Source: Bacteroidota bacterium
GTDB lineage: Bacteria > Bacteroidota > Bacteroidia > Chitinophagales > Saprospiraceae
Direction of reading: 5' to 3'
DNA length: 12,004 nt
Assembly: GCA_018969455.1 (NCBI GenBank)
Contig: JAGWYI010000065.1
Span: 1 to 12,004, forward strand
The notes under the pieces are model-generated. The model searched no databases, had not been told where the DNA came from, and saw only the letters and a program-made list of their open reading frames with translations. A program made the position numbers and the translations under genes. Shown here one piece after another: positions 7,804 through 12,004 of this stretch; position 1 is the stretch's first letter, and every line of letters starts with the position of its first letter.

Positions 7804-7818
7804 CGAAATTATATTTCG
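7804..7818. promoter_or_regulatory. Perfect 15-bp palindrome, candidate operator
   Basis: CGAAAT-TAT-ATTTCG is a perfect inverted repeat with 6-bp arms, lying 229 bp before the preferred porter start and just before the plus-strand promoter box at 7836. Symmetry and place fit an operator for a sugar-responsive regulator, but no regulator gene is in the window and the AT-rich setting makes short palindromes easier by chance. Confidence 0.35.
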
Positions 7819-7835
7819 CGCAGTGCAAATTTTTG

Positions 7836-7843
7836 TACTTTTG
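7836..7843 (+). promoter_or_regulatory. Plus-strand promoter box with no gene behind it
   Basis: TACTTTTG matches the Bacteroidota -7 consensus TAnnTTTG exactly, in the frequently seen context TTTTGTACTTTTGC. A -33 TTG at normal spacing is not evident (TTT at 7814-7816). A transcript would start near 7850 and run antisense into the 3' end of the dehydrogenase gene at 7876. Confidence 0.4.
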
Positions 7844-7875
7844 CTTGCCATTTTTCGGCCGGACAAGACCCGCCG

Positions 7876-8811
7876 CTACGGGTGCAAATGGGATAACATG
7901 TCATGGGTCATTGCATCCAAATCGTAACGTGGCGCCCAACCCCAATCGGCCCGGGCGGCCGAATCATCGATCGCGCCTGGCCAGGAATCGGCAATGGCCT
8001 GTCGGAAATCGGGAGCGTATGAAATTTGAAACCCGGGTAAGACCTTTTGAATACTCGCTGCTATTTCAGCCGGGGTAAAGCTCATGCCCGCAAGGTTGTA
8101 AGAGGTACGAACAGTTAGCTTTTCAGCGGGCGCGTCCATGAGTTCAAGCGTAGCGCGAATGGCGTCGTCCATGTAAAGCATTGGCAGTCGGGTGTTTTCG
8201 CTTAAAAAACAGGTGTACGCTTCCTTTCGAACGGCATAGTGGTAAATATCCACTGCATAATCGGTGGTGCCACCGCCTGGCATGCTTTGGTATCCGATGA
8301 TGCCAGGGTAGCGCAAAGATCGGACATCCAGGCCATATCGGTGAAAATAGTAATGTGCCCAGTTTTCTCCCGCCACCTTGCTGATGCCGTACACGGTTGC
8401 CGGTATGAGCACTTCGGTTTGGGGCGTCAAGTCACGGTCGGCCGATTCGCCAAACACCGCGATGGAAGAAGGATAATAAACTTTCCGAATATTTCGGTTT
8501 CGGGCGGTTTCCAGTACATTGAACAGACTGCTCATGTTGATGTTCCAGGCCCACATAGGGTCCTTTTCGCCGGTAGCGCTCAAAATGGCTGCCAAGTGGT
8601 AAATTTGGGTAATTTTCCATTTTTGGACAAGGTGATCTAAGGCGTTTCCATCCAGTGCATTAAGCACTTCGGTGGGTCCGGCTTGCGCGCCCAAATCGCG
8701 CATATCGCTGGCAATAACATGGTCGTTTCCGTAGTTTTGGCGCAAAGCATCGGTGAGTACAGAGCCTATTTGTCCTCCGGCGCCTACAATTAGTATTCTT
8801 TCTGTGGTCAT
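7876..8811 (-). CDS. tdh: L-threonine 3-dehydrogenase, SDR (epimerase-like) type
   Basis: The enzyme oxidises L-threonine with NAD+ to 2-amino-3-ketobutyrate in the cytoplasm, the first step of threonine breakdown to glycine and acetyl-CoA. It is the short-chain-dehydrogenase type related to UDP-galactose 4-epimerase, not the zinc type of E. coli. The Rossmann motif GAGGQIG is at residues 10-16, the catalytic YGISK at 141-145 (Tyr141, Lys145), with SS at 115-116 as the partner. Family-specific blocks are intact: LSATGEKDP (77-85), SLRYPGIIG (165-173), PGGGTTDYAVDIY (178-190) and DFRQAIADSWP (268-278). The 311-residue length fits the bacterial SDR-type enzymes. The ATG at 8811 places the Rossmann fold at the very N-terminus; the frame extends back to 8985 but the extra 58 residues are basic, low in structure and unlike the family. 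The gene is divergent from porU. Downstream genes are separated by 300 bp, so it is probably transcribed alone. Confidence 0.95.
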   Translation of the reverse strand: MTTERILIVGAGGQIGSVLTDALRQNYGNDHVIASDMRDLGAQAGPTEVLNALDGNALDHLVQKWKITQIYHLAAILSATGEKDPMWAWNINMSSLFNVLETARNRNIRKVYYPSSIAVFGESADRDLTPQTEVLIPATVYGISKVAGENWAHYYFHRYGLDVRSLRYPGIIGYQSMPGGGTTDYAVDIYHYAVRKEAYTCFLSENTRLPMLYMDDAIRATLELMDAPAEKLTVRTSYNLAGMSFTPAEIAASIQKVLPGFQISYAPDFRQAIADSWPGAIDDSAARADWGWAPRYDLDAMTHDMLSHLHP

Positions 8812-8869
8812 AACGTGGTGAGGGCGATTCTGAAACCGCGAATGTATGACAAGCCTTTGAAAACTATCG

Positions 8870-8891
8870 TGCCAATTGCTGGCATTTTGCC
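8870..8891. promoter_or_regulatory. Overlapping inverted repeats upstream of the dehydrogenase, candidate operator
   Basis: TGCCA-ATTGC-TGGCA (8870-8884) is a perfect 5-5-5 inverted repeat, and its right arm is shared with a second one, GGCA-TTT-TGCC (8881-8891), so three half-sites alternate in orientation. They sit about 60 bp before the ATG at 8811, next to a minus-strand near-match TAGTTTTC (8859-8866) to the -7 box. The 200 bp between the divergent starts holds no exact TAnnTTTG box on either strand. Confidence 0.35.
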
Positions 8892-9011
8892 TTTTTTCCT
8901 TTTGCCATTTCTTTGGTTTGTTTGTTCTTTTGTCACGGGCTGTCTTTAACCGGGCAACCTGAAGGCTGCATTTTACGCCAATCAATTAAACCTATACAAG
9001 TTCCCAACGAT

Positions 9012-12004
9012 ATGAAATATTGGATTGCCCTGGCATTATTCTGCACATTCGGCCATTTAGCGGCCCAACAAACCATCCGGAACACGTACAGTCTGGATTG
9101 GGATACCCGAGCGCGGGTACACCAAACGCCCGATGGCGAAACCCTTGAATATTGGCGTTTTAAATCATGTTCAGTGTCGGATGAAACGCCTTCTTTACCC
9201 ATATTTTCCACCTTAATTCCACTCAATGGACCATCAACGGTAAGTGTAAGTCTGGAAGACACCCGGTACGAATCATTTGATAAAAAATCCAGTCCCGACG
9301 ATGCATTTATTTCGGCGGATGTGCTTGTTCAGCATTTTGTAGAGCAGGCCGGTACCCGGTATTTTGCGCGCATTCGGTTTATTCCGATCCGTAAAAACAA
9401 CAATCGATTTGAAAAACTAAGCGCATTTACGCTGGTATTATCGGTTTCACCTAAAGTCACAGGCGCGATTGATCGAGGCGGTCCATTTACCAGTCAATCG
9501 GCCCTTTCAGATGGAAACCTGTACAAATTTGGCGTGAGCGCGTCGGGTATTTACAAGCTCGATTATAATTTCCTGAAATCTACCCTGGGGATCAGCAATC
9601 TCGACAATCTCGATCCCCGCACCTTGCGGTTGTATGGAAATGGCGGTGCAATGCTTCCTGAAAAAAACAGCGACAATCGACCTGATGATCTGATCGAAAA
9701 TGCCATTGAGATTGTGGGAGAATCTGATGGAAAATTCGACAGCGGCGACTACATCCTTTTTTACGCGGTTGGCCCCACACCCTGGACATTCAAAGCAAGC
9801 ACAAGCGACCCACAACTGATTGTACGCAAACATTTATACGATGGAGCAGCCTATTATTTCATCAAAACGGGCGCTCCGGGCAATGGCCTTCGCCTGAGCG
9901 AACAAAGCAGCGTAAATGCCACAGCAACAAGCGAATCATTTGATGATGTAAGGCGCATTGAAGATGAGAAAGTGAACCTGCTCAACTTTTCAGGTACCGG
10001 AACCGGCAGTGGCCGTCGCTGGTTTGGTGATTATTTCTTCCAAACCCGCCAGCGCAATTATGAAATGAACTTCCCCAATATCGAAACAGGCGTCAATGCC
10101 CGACTAAAAGCAGAATTTGCCGGACGCAGCGGTGTAGGACAAACCATTCGAATACAAGCGGATGGTTCTACCTTCAGCCGCACCATTGCTGCTGTAAGTG
10201 TGAGCAACAACGAGGCTCCCTATGCTTCCAATGCCAGCATTACCGGAGTATTCAAACCAGATGGCGATAAAGTAAACTTGCTGGTAGATTACCCCGATGT
10301 CAGCCAACAAAGCGAGGGCTGGATCGATTACATTGAAGTAAATGCACGGCGTAAACTCATCATGGATGGACAATGGATGGAATTCCGCGACATCCTTACC
10401 CTCGACCAGGATGCTGTGACCTTTAAAATTTCGGGCGTAAACGGCAATGCAAGTATTTGGGATATTACCAATCCGCAAACGCCCGCCCGACAACAATACA
10501 CCAAGACCAACAGTCAGATCATTTTTGGCGCCAACACCAAAAACATACTCCGAAATTACGTCATTTTCCTCGAAAATGCAGTATTTCCTAAACCCGAACT
10601 TGTTGTAGGAAAAATTTCAAATCAAAATTTACACGGCATAGATGGGGTGGATATGGCCATTGTATACCATCCCGATTTTGAAGCGCAGGCTAAAGAGCTG
10701 GCCAACCACCGTACCAGCTTCAGTAAATTGCAGGTGGCGCTGGTGGATGTAAATCAAATTTACAATGAATTTTCATCTGGCGCCAAAGACATTACCGCCA
10801 TCCGCGATTTTGCCCGGATGTTATTCGAACGAAATCCCGCTAAATTCAAATACCTATTGCTTTTTGGCGATGGCTCTTTCGATCCTAAAAACAACACCGC
10901 AAGCAACGACAACAAGGATTTTATCCCGGTATACGAAACCCCTGAGTCCTTTTCTCCCATAACCGCCTATCCCTCCGACGACTTTTATGCCTTGTTGAGC
11001 CCGGAAGATGGGGCTTCCATAAAAGGAGGCTTACTCGATGTGGCTGCCGGTCGGCTTATTGCACGGAATAGTGCCGATGCCCAGGCAGTGGTGAATAAAA
11101 TCATCGATTACGACAAAAATCCCGAAACCCTGGGCGACTGGAGGCTTCGCACCCTATACATTGCCGATGATGAAGATGGAAATCCTCACATCGACCAGGC
11201 CGACAAACTGGCCAACGAAACCGCACAAGCAGAAAGCTATTTTAATATTGAAAAAGTGTATTTTGATGCATATCAGCAAGTTGCAACGTCAGCTGGTCAA
11301 CGATACCCCGATGCCAAATCGGCGATCAACTCAGATGTGTTTAAAGGTATGCTTATCATGAGTTACACCGGGCACGGCGGTCCGCGCGGATGGGCGCAAG
11401 AACGCGTAGTGGATAACAACGACATTGCCGGATGGGATAACCCCAATCGGTATCCGCTCATTATCACGGCTACCTGTTCCTTTGGCGGGTATGACGACTA
11501 TACGACCCTTACTGGCGGCGAACAATCGCTTATAAAAGTAAAATCGGGCGCGGTTGCGCTGTTTACTACGGTGCGTGCCGTTTATATTGATGGCAATGAA
11601 CGACTTACAGATGCGGTGCAAGATGTACTCTTTCAGCGTCAAAACGGAATTTATCGCAGCATAGGCGCCATTTTACAAACTGCCAAAAATGCGCCTACCG
11701 TTTCCGGAGAAGACAATGCCCGCCGTTTTACTTTGTTGGGCGATCCGGCTATGTACCTGGCGCTTCCTGATTATCAGGTGCATACCTTGAAAATAAATGG
11801 TAAGGCGCCGGGTGTTGACACCTTAAAAGCCCTCATGCCCGTTGAAATTGAAGGCGCTGTAACCGATTCTTTCAACAATGTGCTGGGTGATTTCAATGGA
11901 CGTGTTTTTGTGAGCTTGTTCGACAAGTCACAGAACTTGCAAACCCTGGGTCAGGATCCTACCAGCTATGTACGCTCCTTTTCTGTCCAGCGCAACATTC
12001 TTTT
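9012..12004 (+). CDS. porU: Type IX secretion system sortase PorU, C25 family (3' end missing)
   Basis: PorU is the cell-surface gingipain-family (C25) peptidase of the type IX secretion system; it removes the C-terminal sorting domain of cargo proteins and links them to anionic LPS or releases them. The ATG at 9012 gives a signal peptide (MKYWIALALF to LAAQ, cleavage near residue 18). The frame then runs open for 997 residues to the window edge. The N-terminal beta-rich part contains the PorU block NLYKFGVSASGIYKLDYNFL (about 174-193) and the GRRWFGDYFF element. The C25 domain spans about 540-920, with LLLFGDGSFDP, then SYTGHGGPRGW carrying catalytic His788, and TATCSFGGYDD carrying catalytic Cys822, followed by GAVALFTTVRAVY and GDPAMYLALP. 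Both catalytic residues are present, so it should be active. Full-length PorU proteins are commonly 1100-1300 residues, so the missing tail is short. PorV, its usual partner and often its neighbour, is not in view; it may follow to the right. Confidence 0.95.
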   Translation, partial: MKYWIALALFCTFGHLAAQQTIRNTYSLDWDTRARVHQTPDGETLEYWRFKSCSVSDETPSLPIFSTLIPLNGPSTVSVSLEDTRYESFDKKSSPDDAFISADVLVQHFVEQAGTRYFARIRFIPIRKNNNRFEKLSAFTLVLSVSPKVTGAIDRGGPFTSQSALSDGNLYKFGVSASGIYKLDYNFLKSTLGISNLDNLDPRTLRLYGNGGAMLPEKNSDNRPDDLIENAIEIVGESDGKFDSGDYILFYAVGPTPWTFKASTSDPQLIVRKHLYDGAAYYFIKTGAPGNGLRLSEQSSVNATATSESFDDVRRIEDEKVNLLNFSGTGTGSGRRWFGDYFFQTRQRNYEMNFPNIETGVNARLKAEFAGRSGVGQTIRIQADGSTFSRTIAAVSVSNNEAPYASNASITGVFKPDGDKVNLLVDYPDVSQQSEGWIDYIEVNARRKLIMDGQWMEFRDILTLDQDAVTFKISGVNGNASIWDITNPQTPARQQYTKTNSQIIFGANTKNILRNYVIFLENAVFPKPELVVGKISNQNLHGIDGVDMAIVYHPDFEAQAKELANHRTSFSKLQVALVDVNQIYNEFSSGAKDITAIRDFARMLFERNPAKFKYLLLFGDGSFDPKNNTASNDNKDFIPVYETPESFSPITAYPSDDFYALLSPEDGASIKGGLLDVAAGRLIARNSADAQAVVNKIIDYDKNPETLGDWRLRTLYIADDEDGNPHIDQADKLANETAQAESYFNIEKVYFDAYQQVATSAGQRYPDAKSAINSDVFKGMLIMSYTGHGGPRGWAQERVVDNNDIAGWDNPNRYPLIITATCSFGGYDDYTTLTGGEQSLIKVKSGAVALFTTVRAVYIDGNERLTDAVQDVLFQRQNGIYRSIGAILQTAKNAPTVSGEDNARRFTLLGDPAMYLALPDYQVHTLKINGKAPGVDTLKALMPVEIEGAVTDSFNNVLGDFNGRVFVSLFDKSQNLQTLGQDPTSYVRSFSVQRNIL

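Larger units (their letters stand above)
7576..7875. other. Leader region between the dehydrogenase and the sugar porter genes
   Basis: This 300 bp gap holds no gene I can support. It is AT-rich between about 7741 and 7855 and contains the 18-bp repeat array, a 15-bp palindrome and a plus-strand promoter box, listed separately. No convincing minus-strand TAnnTTTG box for the operon was found; the nearest are TAATTTCG within the palindrome and TTAATTGC near 7756. No strong terminator is visible after the dehydrogenase stop. Confidence 0.6.

Noticed and set aside
7856..7875. Possible terminator after tdh (CGG-rich stretch then AAAAA)
   Set aside because: The arms pair over only about three bases and there is A-run rather than T-run on the minus strand.
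8812..8985. N-terminal extension of the threonine dehydrogenase frame by 58 residues
   Set aside because: The Rossmann fold begins right after the ATG at 8811, which gives the family length; the extension is basic and would overlap the intergenic control region.
10104..10496. Minus-strand open frame of 130 codons
   Set aside because: It is the antisense shadow of porU, whose reading frame is continuous through this region.

Overview
The window looks like chromosomal DNA from a member of the Bacteroidota, possibly of the Saprospiria or a similar gliding or marine lineage. The phylum rests on four observations: a type IX secretion sortase (PorU), a large modular secreted metalloprotease ending in a P-domain, a FucP-type sugar porter next to a GH130 lipoprotein, and promoter boxes of the Bacteroidota TAnnTTTG type with few Shine-Dalgarno sites. 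The class is a guess.

Layout. Positions 1-3125 (minus strand, running off the left edge) hold a secreted reprolysin-like zinc metalloprotease of at least 1041 residues, with its own promoter just upstream. Positions 3267-7575 (minus) hold four closely spaced genes that look like one operon. In transcription order these are a FucP-type MFS porter, a GH130 glycosidase lipoprotein, a LysE-family exporter and a membrane-anchored di-heme cytochrome c peroxidase, followed by a hairpin terminator at 3202-3225. The ~300 bp leader of that operon carries three 18-bp tandem repeats, a 15-bp palindrome and an orphan plus-strand promoter box. Positions 7876-8811 (minus) encode an SDR-type L-threonine 3-dehydrogenase. 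It is divergent from porU, which starts at 9012 (plus) and runs off the right edge.

How the genes fit together. The porter and GH130 lipoprotein suggest periplasmic trimming of a mannoside followed by uptake of the released sugar. LysE and the peroxidase have no obvious link to that and may be co-transcribed passengers or stress and efflux functions. PorU processes type IX secretion cargo at the cell surface. The modular metalloprotease at the other end is a plausible cargo, but its C-terminal sorting domain would lie outside the window.

I found no tRNA, rRNA, CRISPR array, transposase or phage gene. Most of the window is ordinary core or accessory metabolism. The points most worth a second look are the altered zinc motif of the metalloprotease, the loss of the proton-coupling Asp in the porter, the repeat array that supplies serial in-frame ATGs upstream of the porter, and the promoter with no gene behind it.
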